Shown here: piece after piece, positions 31,316 through 41,628 of the stretch
Layout: each line of letters opens with the position of its first letter
Position numbering within the stretch: position 1 is the first letter of the stretch
NCBI GenBank assembly: GCA_014905825.1
Contig: JACGCN010000028.1
Span: 248,001-312,000, forward strand
DNA length: 64,000 nucleotides
Source of the DNA: Lyophyllum atratum
Lineage: Eukaryota > Basidiomycota > Agaricomycetes > Agaricales > Lyophyllaceae
Direction of reading: 5' to 3'
The notes under the pieces: model-generated
The model's database searches: none
What the model saw: only the letters and a program-made list of their open reading frames with translations
Told to the model about the DNA's origin: nothing
Program-made: the position numbers and the translations under genes

Positions 31316-32941
31316 TCAGGCTGCCTTTATGGATCGACCTTGGTCGGCGTACTTCCTATTAAGAGCCTCGCAGCGCTCTTTTACCGTCCGCCGAAAGTAC
31401 ATCAGGATACGATCCTGAGGATATTCGGCATATACAGTGCGAATATCTGATATTGAATCGTCGGTGCTGCCCCACCGGCGCTCTATCAGGTCTTCTAACG
31501 CATCGAACGCCCTAATCGATGGGATGCAGCATCGAATGGATGTCAGCCTTGGAAGAAGTGTTCCTTGGGCAATGCGCTCCAGAGTAGGCACGGAAATTTC
31601 AGTTTCGCCGATGTTTAGTTCGCGCAGTGTAAGCGAAACTGTTTGCAAGAATTGTTCGACGAGCAAAAAGGGGATGGCGGCCGTACTTTCGAAGCATTCT
31701 AGCTTGGAGGCTGAGCGAACGATTAGGCCTGCTAGATTAACTTTATTTATAGCGTCGGAGGCAAGGTTCAACCCCAATGTGAGGGATATGAGCGATGGAA
31801 GGACCAGATTTTGGATGAAATGTGATGGCGTGATGGAGACTTCCCCGAGACTTCTCTGGTATATGTGCAGTTCCATGGTATGAAGAGCAGGGAGAATGAT
31901 CTGAGACTGAGAATCAGGGCATATGGCATTAGATGGCCAATCAGCATCGCTTTCCAGACAGCATTTGGTCAGGGCGTGGCAGAGTCGAAGTACATCTGAA
32001 CAGTCTGCAAGATCAACCCTCCTGCCCAAGAGCGAAACCTCCGTTAATTGCCTCCACGGAATAAGCAAACTCTGTAACTGGTGATCCGAGCGGGTATTCC
32101 AGTTACCGGTCATCACAGTATCTATGCACACCCTTTTCAAGCTGGGAGCGTTTGAGAAAACAATCCCGCAGGCGCGATGTTGATCAGGGGTGTCGGGTGT
32201 CCAGACACAAGTTAAGTCAAGCGATTCCAAGGTCTGGAAAGAAGGTGGTGAAGGGGATAAGAACGGTTCGAGGACCTCGGGGCAACATATCAGCGTGAGG
32301 TGATGGATATTTGTCGAAGACGGGATAAGAAGGTTCTCGATGAGATTGACTCCAGGAGGAAGAGCGAAACATGACTCTATCATGTCAATCTTCAAGACGC
32401 GGGTGCCTCGAGAAAGTATGTCTTTGGCCAGGTCCAGAGACCAAAGCGGTTTATTGGTATGAGCAGCACCTTCCAAATCCAAGTAGCGAGATCCAGAGAA
32501 TGTGACTGCGTGCCAGAACGCTGGGGTGCTGCATACAACCTGACGCCATCGTGAACACAGATGGCTCAGGAAAATCGGACCTTCTTTGAGGTCATACGGA
32601 GTTGGAGGAAGTTTCAGAGAAGCTTTTTGATCGTAAGTAAGGAGCAATATGGCAGAGATTAGCTCGGGAGGTAACTTCTTGTGGGGGGCAATAGCGGCAT
32701 TAATTTCTCTTCTCCGTTGCAGGTGTGTAGCCTGTTCCTCCCGAAGTTTATCCATCATGCCTTGAAGACGTTCGAGCTCCATATCAAAGCGAGCGATCTC
32801 GCGGTCGATGACGAGGCGCATTTCTCGAAATTCGAGTTGAGCCGCGTCGGTGACGATGTAGTCGGATCGTCTTGCATCGGGCTCCAGGGGATGAAGGACT
32901 TCCATAGGTGATGAAAGGCACGTTCGTTCGCCTTGCACCAT
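31316..32941 (-). CDS. F-box/leucine-rich protein, ~541 aa
   Basis: A single exon with its stop at 31316. I take the ATG at 32941 (MVQGERTCL); another in-frame ATG lies at 32905. The frame stays open further upstream but has no ATG there. The protein has a coiled segment FREMRLVIDREIARFDMEL, typical of this class, and an F-box KLPPELISAILLLTY followed by LSHLCSRWRQVVCSTPAFW. Leucine-rich repeats follow to the C-terminus (LESLDL, LKRVCI, LRELNI, LPRLTSI). Its predicted role is an SCF substrate receptor. It is more closely related in layout to the fragment at 20.0 kb than to the F-box gene at 25.7 kb, because it shares the EFREMR...LPPE opening. Confidence 0.85.
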   Translation of the reverse strand: MVQGERTCLSSPMEVLHPLEPDARRSDYIVTDAAQLEFREMRLVIDREIARFDMELERLQGMMDKLREEQATHLQRRREINAAIAPHKKLPPELISAILLLTYDQKASLKLPPTPYDLKEGPIFLSHLCSRWRQVVCSTPAFWHAVTFSGSRYLDLEGAAHTNKPLWSLDLAKDILSRGTRVLKIDMIESCFALPPGVNLIENLLIPSSTNIHHLTLICCPEVLEPFLSPSPPSFQTLESLDLTCVWTPDTPDQHRACGIVFSNAPSLKRVCIDTVMTGNWNTRSDHQLQSLLIPWRQLTEVSLLGRRVDLADCSDVLRLCHALTKCCLESDADWPSNAICPDSQSQIILPALHTMELHIYQRSLGEVSITPSHFIQNLVLPSLISLTLGLNLASDAINKVNLAGLIVRSASKLECFESTAAIPFLLVEQFLQTVSLTLRELNIGETEISVPTLERIAQGTLLPRLTSIRCCIPSIRAFDALEDLIERRWGSTDDSISDIRTVYAEYPQDRILMYFRRTVKERCEALNRKYADQGRSIKAA

Positions 32942-33315
32942 CGTAAGGTACAGCTGCTGCCGGATACGGTCTAGAGAGTTCGACTTGGTACGTATAGCTA
33001 TGAGACGTGGATGCGACGTCAAAAGGGATGATGGTCACATGATTACGGGGCCCTTCAATGTCATTGGTCAATGTCATTTCGTCGAGGCCCGTCAGGACCT
33101 CCGACTGGCTGCAACGCATTTTCTCTCCTTACCCTTACGCAAATGTACCTTCTGTGACCCACCGCATCACATTCATTACTTTACATCTTCCCGACACAAT
33201 CTGTTCCAATCGGCCAACACCCGGTAGAATTTAGCATAACATATATCCACCTCCACGCTCCCCTCTCAACTACCCAACCATCTCCCTATACACCACCAGG
33301 ACCCCTCGGACTCGA

Positions 33316-35616
33316 TCACTTTGCCTGGACAGCCACAAGAGGCGGACGCCCAACAGCCTCCAAATCTTTATTGATCTCGTCCAGGTGGTTCATAAACTGT
33401 CCCTTCAAATTATCCCACATCTTCGGTTCGTGCTCTTCAAATTCCCAAAGTCGAGTTGAGCTAGGTTCAGATATGAGGGGGAAGCATGAACTCACCGTGA
33501 AGTTTCCCCGAGCGATGCATGGCGAAATCGGTGACGGTGAGCATCATGATCGTCTCAAACATGAACGCTGCCGTACAAAGAAATGCCGGTGAGTGGGCGA
33601 TCCCGAATGACGATGTAGGGCGCACCCATAGTTCCCTCGTGCACCCTCATCGGCTTGAGCTCCGTCTCTGTGGCCATTCTGAACTCTTCATAGGAAACTG
33701 GACGCACAGTCAACGCTGGAAATATTTCTAGTAGAAAATCGCGTGATAGGCTTACCGCCGTGAGGACAGAACCCGGCTTCGAAGCTCGCGCCCCCTTTGA
33801 TCATAGGTGTTCGCATAAGTCAAAAGTTGGACAAGACCTTGACAAACCCTACGTACCTGGCTGGAATCCGTCGCTGCACCCATCATGAACCCCATACACC
33901 AGCCCCATAAACTCCGTCGCCGCATTCCGATGATAAAACTACCCCCTCCCCCCCATCTCAGTACCCCCCAACAACCTAGTCACAAAACACAAAAAACCCA
34001 CCGGGGGCCTAAACGTCCCACCCGCCACATCCCACCTCGGGCTGAACGCCAAGGTTTGGCGAGGGGGACACCGGGGTGCTTGGAGGGGAGAAGATGGAGG
34101 GGTCGATGTGGTCTTTGGAGATGCTGCCGACGCTGATGAATTTCGAGAGGGCGTATTTGTATGGGACGTAGCTGGGAGGGGATTAGGATGGGAAGGGGAT
34201 GGGAAGAGGATGGGTGGGGGGTTGGGACGTACTTCCCGTGCCAGGCGACGACGTCGAAGGGGGTGTGCGACTGTGTGCAGTTGAATAGTTTGCCGCACAA
34301 TCTGCGCGGGTAAGTCAGTCTTGGTTTTTCGTTACACATGCGATAGGAATATGTACTTGTATGCGACTACAATGTCGGAAGAAATCAGGATTCCAGAAGA
34401 GTGATGGAGTCTAGGGAAACGCACCGTTCCACGGGCTCTGATCGATATCAAAACTAGCCAGGGGAAACTCAAAGTCGCGCGGATTCGCGAGTCCATTCGC
34501 GCCGAGAGGTCCGAGTTCGGGGAGCGTATAGTGGGAACCAAAGATTTCTTGGATGTCTGCGGGTCACGGATCATGAATCTATGCGCTGGAATGCATGATT
34601 GAAACTACCGTACATCCGCGTGAAGGGCCGTCGGGTAGCATAACCTGCCGAACCAATATGATTTAGAGGACTCGGGACGCGCACCGAGCGAAGTAATCCC
34701 ACCTTGAATTTAAGCCCGCGCTGAATCACGAACAGCTCCCCAGGGCTTACCATAACCCTGAACGTCGAAAGTCGCGTCAATCCGTACAAAACGAATCAAA
34801 AAAACCTACCTCCCAAACTCAGTCTGCACATCCAATCTCCCCAACTGCGGCAAAATCAAAAACTCTCCATCACAATTACAAAACGCCCTCCTCCCCATAC
34901 TCTCATTCGCGACGTACACATGGATCGCCAGCCCCTCCCTCATCGTCGCGTCCCCACTCCCACTTAGCGTCTTCAACCCGTCGATGAAATCCACGGGCGC
35001 GGTGGTGGGGGGGAGGTCGAAGGGGTGCCATGCGAGCTGGGTCGGGGAGGCGTGGACTTTTGGGTTGAGAGGGAGGAACGTCGATTCGAGCTGTGAAGGG
35101 ATGTTAGGAGTTTTAGGGGGGGGGGGGCGGGATGAGGGGGAGGCGTACGTCGGGGTTCTGGGGTAACGGGGTGGATCCTTGGTGGGCTACAGAGGGTCGG
35201 ATGCGGTAGAGCCATCTGTATGCACCCGGGTGTTCCTTCATGTGGGACTGAAAGAACGGGTGGGGGACGTACGAGTGCAGATTTTGGGCACGCGGTGCAG
35301 TGAACGGGGTGCCATTCAACTTGAGGTCATCAAAATCAAAAATCTGAGCCGGGGTAGTCGCCCTAGGATATGTGGGTGGCGCACCTGTTCGGCGTACAGA
35401 TCGTATTTACACTTCTGCGGACTGTTCTGTGCCCCGGGGAGCGTGCCCGGGCTGATCGGGGTTCAATTGCAGAATGGATTGATCCAGATGTGATGAGAGG
35501 AGAGGATGTACAGAGCCTCGCTCGCGAAGGAGTTGCCGAAGCCGACTTGGTAAGCTGTATGGATCAAGTTCGGTGGGGTGGGTTGGGAAGGAGGAGGGGG
35601 CGGTGGCGGAAGACAT
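33316..35616 (-). CDS. homogentisate 1,2-dioxygenase, frame disrupted at two places
   Basis: This is the Fe(II) enzyme of tyrosine/phenylalanine catabolism that opens homogentisate to maleylacetoacetate. Sixteen exons can be placed, from 35616-35512 through 33434-33316, including a 10-nt exon at 34366-34357. Family blocks are in order: [105 protein letters not shown] and [12 protein letters not shown]. The His/Glu metal region is present. Exon 1 carries one base too many between DPYS and YQVGFGN. Exon 11 (34171-34002) uses three frames within ~60 bases. All splice sites elsewhere are sound. The gene is either newly inactivated or affected by assembly indels in a homopolymer-rich stretch. Confidence 0.88.
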
Positions 35617-35655
35617 GGTGGATCGAGGTTGTGGGGAACTACTCAGAAGTGCAGG

Positions 35656-35662
35656 GTTTATA
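35656..35662 (-). promoter_or_regulatory. TATA-like box of the homogentisate dioxygenase gene
   Basis: ATATAAA on the minus strand lies about 40 bp upstream of the ATG at 35616. Confidence 0.45.
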
Positions 35663-35663
35663 T

Positions 35664-36228
35664 GTTGGTGCCAATCGATTGATAGGACCTATAGATGTGG
35701 GAAGATATGGGAGATGGGCGCCAGTGGTGGGTGATAGGATCCATCATACTTATTAGAAGTCGGATACATCCCTCCCATCTAGCGCCCATACTGAGTAGCG
35801 CATCAGGGAGATGGAAATGATTGGTTAGAAACTTGTCGAGCCTGTTGGCAGTATGCATCAGTATCTGCGAAAACCCTGGAAAATGGAACATGCCTATACA
35901 CCAAAGCTAACTTCGTTTGACACCGTCGCCGAGGCCGCATCGAACGAAGTGTTCTGAAGAGGAATGACGTGCAGCTCAATGATCGAAGTGCCTGTCGCCG
36001 TACCCCACGGAACCCGGAATCAAACTTGAACGCCGCACTCCTAAATATAGACAAGGAAGACCTCGCAGAACCACTGGCACATATCTATGTATAGGCGTAT
36101 ACGGAGGAACGACTGATTATCGGACAGACTAGCACATACCACCCAACAACTCCAACTTGATATCCCACGCATACGATTAGCATTACATCCGCGTACTTTT
36201 CCTAGAGACAGCGGGTCTTTTATTAGTA
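35664..36228. other. short intergenic region, nothing recognised
   Basis: This lies between the promoter of the homogentisate dioxygenase gene and the 3' end of OMA1, both on the minus strand. No gene or repeat was found. Confidence 0.5.
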
Positions 36229-38012
36229 TCACACCCAGGTCTCCGACCCCCCACCGAGCGCCACCTCCCTGAACCTCTGCAGCCGGTCCTGCGTCGCGGC
36301 GCATTCGGGGTTCGCGGATAGGACGGCGTAGGCTTCTGGGAGGAGTTGTTGGAGTCTCTGTAGAGCGATATCGTTGATTGAGGGATTTGTGATGTCAAAC
36401 CCAGAAGGGAAAGGAAAAAAGAAAAGAAAGGAAAGGAAAGAGAAAAACGCACCTCGACGCGGGTGGCACTCGATGGATGCGTCGCCATGAACTCCAAGTT
36501 TTTCGACATTTTAGCTTCGAGCCGGCCCATGCGCTCGAACATCCTACCAATCGTGGGTCATTAGATCCACTAGTCGTCGGTCCTGAGATGGGTGTGGGAC
36601 TTACTCGACTGCACCGCGCGGATCGAAGCATGCGCGGGCCATTAGTGTCATTCCGATCTTGTCCGCTGCGTGCCGTATCAGCGCCGGATATGGGACAGAA
36701 CGGGAAGGGGAAAAAGGAGAGAAGAGAGGCGCACCTTCGAGTTCCTGTGTCCTAGAATTTGGCAGCTCGAAGAGGAGGTTCTGCACGATGTTGGATATGC
36801 CGTAGTCGAGCCCGAGGAGCTGCGCGAGGAAGAGGAGGGAGATGGTGATTGTTTGCGAGGATATGCGTTCGGCGGTGTGGCGCGCCACTGCGGATAGGAA
36901 GGATCAGTCGGAGGCGAAAGGACGGGGGAAGGGTGGGGATGGGCTTACCGACGTGCCCGACTTCTGGAAGGCGCATGGACGGGAGTGTGAGGGATCTAGA
37001 ATGTGAGGGATGAGGGGAAAAGGACGAACCGTGCGCGAGAACGGCAGAGAGCCCCTGCTCGTCCTTACATACCGGAAGAATACCCGTGAACACGATGACC
37101 ACACCTACCCACCTCACTTTATCAACAACCCACGCTCCCCGGGTGATCGACCATGAACCTGACGCTCACCTGGCAGCGCCATCGCATTGATCATCTTATT
37201 ATCATTAACCACAATCACATCCCACTCCCTCTCATGCCCCTCCACCCCCCTACTCCCCCTCCCCCCGCCCCCCTCATTCTCACTCCCATGGCGGAACTGC
37301 GCATCCGGATTCCACGCCGCCTCCTCCCCCGCTTGCCCGTGCGTCTGGTGCGCGGTGGGGGAGAGGAAGTGGGAGGTGGGAGGCTCGCCGCGGATGTGCC
37401 CGAGGTTGGAGGCGGTGAGGATGCGGGAGACGACGCGGTGGACGTGTCGCGAGATGGGGTGGTTCGGGGGGAGGGTGCGGCCTTGGTATTCTTGCAACGT
37501 CTGTTCGCGGGCCATTTTGCCGAACTAGGGTAGTGGGGGGAGTCAGTGGAGGGAGGAGGGGGTGGTGGGGGGGGGGAGTGGGAGTGTACCTTTTCTTCGT
37601 ATTGGGGGCTGGTGTTCATGAACCGCCATCGTCCTGTTTCTGGGACTTGCTCTAGGCTTCATAATCAGAGTATATGTCTCCGTCAGTTCGATAGTAGTAC
37701 GGGAAGCGAGTTGTTATGGACGCACTGGGCGACGTAGTACACGACTGCGAGGACGCCTGCTCCCGTAACATAACGCCCATTGATACCTTTCCGCGATCCC
37801 TTCGGCCCAGAGGAGGAGCCGCCGAAACGGGTGTACTGTACCCGGTTCCGGGGGGGGTGAGAAAAGGAGAAGTTGCGAGATTGGGAGTGGGTGATTCGGG
37901 GTTGCGGCGACTGCGTGAGGTACCGGGAGAGGCTGGATCGGGTGCAGAGGGAGTGTCGGGACGCAGACGAGAGTGGGGGACGGAGGAGGCTCGTAGCCCC
38001 GGCGCGGAACAT
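36229..38012 (-). CDS. OMA1: OMA1-type mitochondrial metalloprotease (M48)
   Basis: Nine exons join in phase: 38012-37726, 37656-37590, 37524-37170, 37104-37030, 36963-36949, 36887-36735, 36665-36605, 36543-36453 and 36357-36229, giving 410 aa. I chose the ATG at 38012 (MFRAG); no ATG lies upstream. The protein has a Ser/Arg-rich mitochondrial presequence, one membrane segment (VTGAGVLAVVYYVA, about 80-95) and an M48 zinc site HEVGH at 261-265. A third ligand is expected in ELEAD (315-319). A second hydrophobic stretch (TITISLLFLAQLLGL) follows the zinc helix. OMA1 is an inner-membrane stress protease that cleaves membrane-potential-sensitive partners. The core HExGH codons sit on a 15-nt exon. 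The frame is fully intact, unlike the neighbouring dioxygenase. Confidence 0.93.
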
Positions 38013-39839
38013 GGTGGTTGGGAGATTCAAGAACCGTTTGTGGAAGGCACTGAAGGCCCTCTGAATCTGAGCGGCGGGACCTTCGATGCCGGAGTTACGC
38101 GTTGTGGACGGCAGGGGCTGTAGCCAAATATTATTAGTGCGGCACGGGCTGCGAACTCCGATCTATTGCTTCTGAACTTCCTCCGTCATCTTTGCTGTTC
38201 AGTGAGAACCTCCATCTCCTTGTTCCTGAGGCTCTTTGCGCACGCACCGCCTTCTAAAATACCATGAAAATGGCTGCGCTAAAGTTCTAGTTTTAGCGAT
38301 TAAATGAAATCCAGGCGAGGTCAGATAAAATAAGTAGTCTTATCGTCCTCAATTTACCGTCGGCGACTGTCGGCGGGTTAAGCGAGTAAATCGAGGGCAA
38401 CTCCCGGGTTTTCTGGCAGCGTCGATTTACCAGGGCCTTCGGTGGTTCAAGGCGCTGCCCTGCGGCGGAAGAGCTGCGGGTTCCGGATATTGGCTTCTTT
38501 TCTAGAACTGTTCAAGAAACTTTCAAGTCCCCGTGCTTCTTTACACGCACCACGCCATCCAAACGCTTCTCCGGGCTATCCGCCTTCACGATGCAGAAAT
38601 GGGGTGGGACGGCCTAGACAGCGACAACCCTGGTTGGTAATATGGCCAACAATACGTACCTCCCGAAGTATCTAACGTCTTCATCACCGCCGAGTACACT
38701 CAATGGAAGATATTGACTGGTATGAAAAAAACTGACTGCTGTATCTGAATCGACTGAGCAGTGAGGGCACTTCCGCAGATACCATGGTGGAAGGTCTAAG
38801 TCAGTCGACAAAAGATTCAGGATGCACATACTGCCTCCCACGACCGTGCTCCTGCCGTTCAGTGCATACATATTCGCCCGAACGACTCACGTTCTCCTTC
38901 CTGATATACCACCCACCAGTGTACTTGCCTAAACCCAACACTCCTAATACTATCTCAACGATCGTTGACCCGCCTGGCACCTGATCAAGGAACTCTTCGG
39001 GATGTCAAGTATAGCCTCTCCACGACCGAGATATCTCATTGGCGGAATCAACCGTCAGAAAAGCATCACGGATGCACATACTGCCTCTGAGTCTCTGCGG
39101 TCGTGCTACCGCCGTACGTGTGCGTCGAGTCCTGCACGATCGATCACAACACCTATAATTTTATATGCTCTTGTACCCACAATCGTTGGTAACACGTACG
39201 GTGACCACCCGATCGAAACATTTTCTTTCGGTTCAGATGTACCACCCACAGTCTCACTATCTGTGCCCAACACAGACCCTGCGATCGATTACGCTCTTTT
39301 CACTGCAAGCTTATGGTTTGTGCGCACTTGTACCCACGATGGCTGGTAAGACGTATGATGACCACCCGATCGACTTATGTTCTTTGGATAGTCATCCATC
39401 ACCTCTCCATAATCGAAGTATTCTCGTTGATCAGGGCAAACCAATCAACAACAACAACCATGGAGGGTGTGCACATAGTACCTCCTCGTGATCGTGCCAC
39501 TGCCGTTCGTATGGCGGAGCCTTGCTCGATCAAATGTGTTTCACTTGCGACACCCGCGACCTCACTATGTGAGATACATTGGTTCAAGGTGAGTCAAATC
39601 TGTTCGTGCCCCTCATCGTTAAACTCTCTACCAGCGAGAGTTTATATAGCCTCGATATCTTGGTTACTTTCCATATTTATACCACCTCAAGAGGCATGCC
39701 TAGCGCAGGTGATGGCCCGGTCGTACATGGCAGACCTGAATTCTTTCGTTCAACTGGCCGTCGATATCAACGCGACGAGATTAGGTGAAGTGTCCCCTGC
39801 AGTGCCCCTTCTTGGCTAACTGAACATCTTCATGAACAG
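38013..39839. other. gene-poor stretch with degenerate repeats
   Basis: About 1.8 kb without a convincing gene. The right half contains imperfect repeats (see 38820-39490). Short open frames here are fragments of one repeat read in different frames. Confidence 0.45.
38820..39490 (+). repeat. degenerate tandem repeat, ~157-bp spacing
   Basis: CTTGTACCCAC followed by GACCACCCGATCGA occurs at about 39170-39215 and again 157 bp later. GGATGCACATACTGCCTC occurs at 38819 and 39070. CCACC(C/A)AC and CGACCGTG/CGGTCGTG words recur in between. The copies are imperfect and the frame shifts between them. Decayed coding sequence or an old satellite are both possible. Confidence 0.5.
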
Positions 39840-41444
39840 TGAGTTAACAAAGAAGGAGCTTGTCGCCCTAGTCCAAAAGCAACCTGAGTGTTGGCCATGC
39901 AGTGGCGAGGGCAAAGCAATGAATTTATCGAAGACGAAGAAAAATGAAATACTGGAGATCCTTCTCGATGCCGAAAATGGTTTCACTCGTGAGGATACAA
40001 GTGAGGAAGCGAATGGGGTACACGACGCTATATATGCAGAATTAAGCCCACTTTCATCCCCTGGCAGCGCCGACAGTGTCATGGGAAATATATCTGCCCC
40101 CGCAAGTCCTGTGGTGGGACCTACCGCTTTTAACCCGGTGAGCAATAGATTAACATATCTTATATTCCCCCCTCCGACCGTCAAGACTCAGATGGGGCCC
40201 ACATTCCGCTCTCTTCAAGGAGAAATTCAGGTACCGACGGGACAGCCAGCTCATGTGAGTTAGCTGCTCCACTATTCGGCATCTCCACACCCTCATCACC
40301 CACTGATACTCTCGGCATCAGAAAAGGGACCTCACGCTCTACGTTGAAGATCGCCGTTTTCCAGGAGCCGCCACGCAAAATATGGAGATCGTCGCCGTGC
40401 CTGTAGCTGATCACATCGGTTGCGCTCCTGGAGCATGGCGCGTCTTGGCAAAGGAGGTTGTGGAAGCCCTCCAACGGAGCCATGGTGCTATTGGGGGAGT
40501 GAATGAGTCGCCTTCCCGTTGAGCCCATTTATAATCTCCTCGTCGTGTCTGAGCTGACTTCTTGTACCCTTTAGGTCGAGTAAAACTCGGAATTCCGGAA
40601 AACAACGACCCTATGTCCCGCTTCACCAGATACTTCATGACGGCTGCCGTGTCTGATCTCGTAGACGCAATCCCGTCACCCGAGCATCTAATTGTGCCTC
40701 CAGGATCGACTTCAAAGATCACACTCTTTGTTGACTGGGCAAGTACTTCGGCTGAATACATTCAAGAAAATTATTCAATATTTTTAGGCTGCTGACATCA
40801 ATACTCTCGCTTCAATGACGGGCTCAGGTCCTGGTTAGTATCTATCTGTCCATGTCTTCTTGCCCATGGGAACACGATAACCATTCCCTTTTAGTCCAGA
40901 CAGACAAGTCTCCCTTGGCAAATACAGTCAAGCAACCCAGCCGTCCAAAATCCAGAAAGAGGAAGCAAGAGGTCTCCCGAGACATCGATGAGGATTGGCT
41001 GAAGGACATGTTTCGGGAAGAACCTGGTTCCAAGGAGTTTCGCGACTCCAAAGGCCGTGTGCTTCAGAACCCTGACCTCCTCAATAGTTGGGGCTTAGCT
41101 GTCCGCTTCAAGGACAAGTATTGTAACACAACAAGTGCTGTATCGGTTAGTTCACATTGACATCAAGACCTATCTTTCTATTCTTTTTTGGCGGTAGCTG
41201 ATTGACCGTTCAGGATCATATCATCACAAAGAAGAGTATCCTCACCGCAATCGGCGTCCGTGAAACTTGGTACAGCCAAGCTGAATATGGCCTTCAGCTT
41301 GCTCAACGGTACGGAGAAGGGAGTGAGGAATGTGCACAGGAGGTCGTGTCAGAACTGGCGGCGGTTCGCGAGCAACCCCTCGGTTCGCACAAGCTGCTCG
41401 ACTTCCTTCAAACTTGGGATGAAAAAACTCAGAAGGGGAACTAG
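39840..41444 (+). CDS. unknown protein facing recombinase 1 (5' end unresolved)
   Basis: From an acceptor at 39839 the exons read as follows. The first is 39840-40137 (ELTKKELVALVQKQPECWP). A short exon with GPTFRSLQGEIQVPTG ends at 40254. The next carries RDLTLYVEDRRFPGAATQN. Another carries RVKLGIPENNDPMSRFTRY, and then VQTDKSPLANTVK onward with DEDWLKDMFREEPGSKEFRD. The last exon (from about 41213) ends at 41444. The intron after FVDW is best read as GC-AG (donor GCAAGT at about 40738). I do not recognise a family. The start lies upstream of 39840 but could not be fixed. The gene is convergent with the Crypton-like recombinase, with 184 bp between stop codons, so it may be an element gene. 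No equivalent accompanies recombinase 2. Confidence 0.55.
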
Positions 41445-41628
41445 ATAACGACTTGTACTTGATTTGGTTAACAATAACTAGTCGTACACCTGTATGATTC
41501 GTGTCAAACATTGTTCGAGCAGTCTCGAGAAGTGCTGGACACCGTCCGGTCTGAACGCGTAGCCGACCGGTGAACTGGGGGTAGGAGGCAACAATCAAAT
41601 CGAAAATAGCAGATTCATAGCAAAAAAG

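Noticed and set aside
37153..37533. Plus-strand frames over OMA1 exon 3
   Set aside because: They are shadows of the OMA1 exon, which is in phase with all its neighbours.
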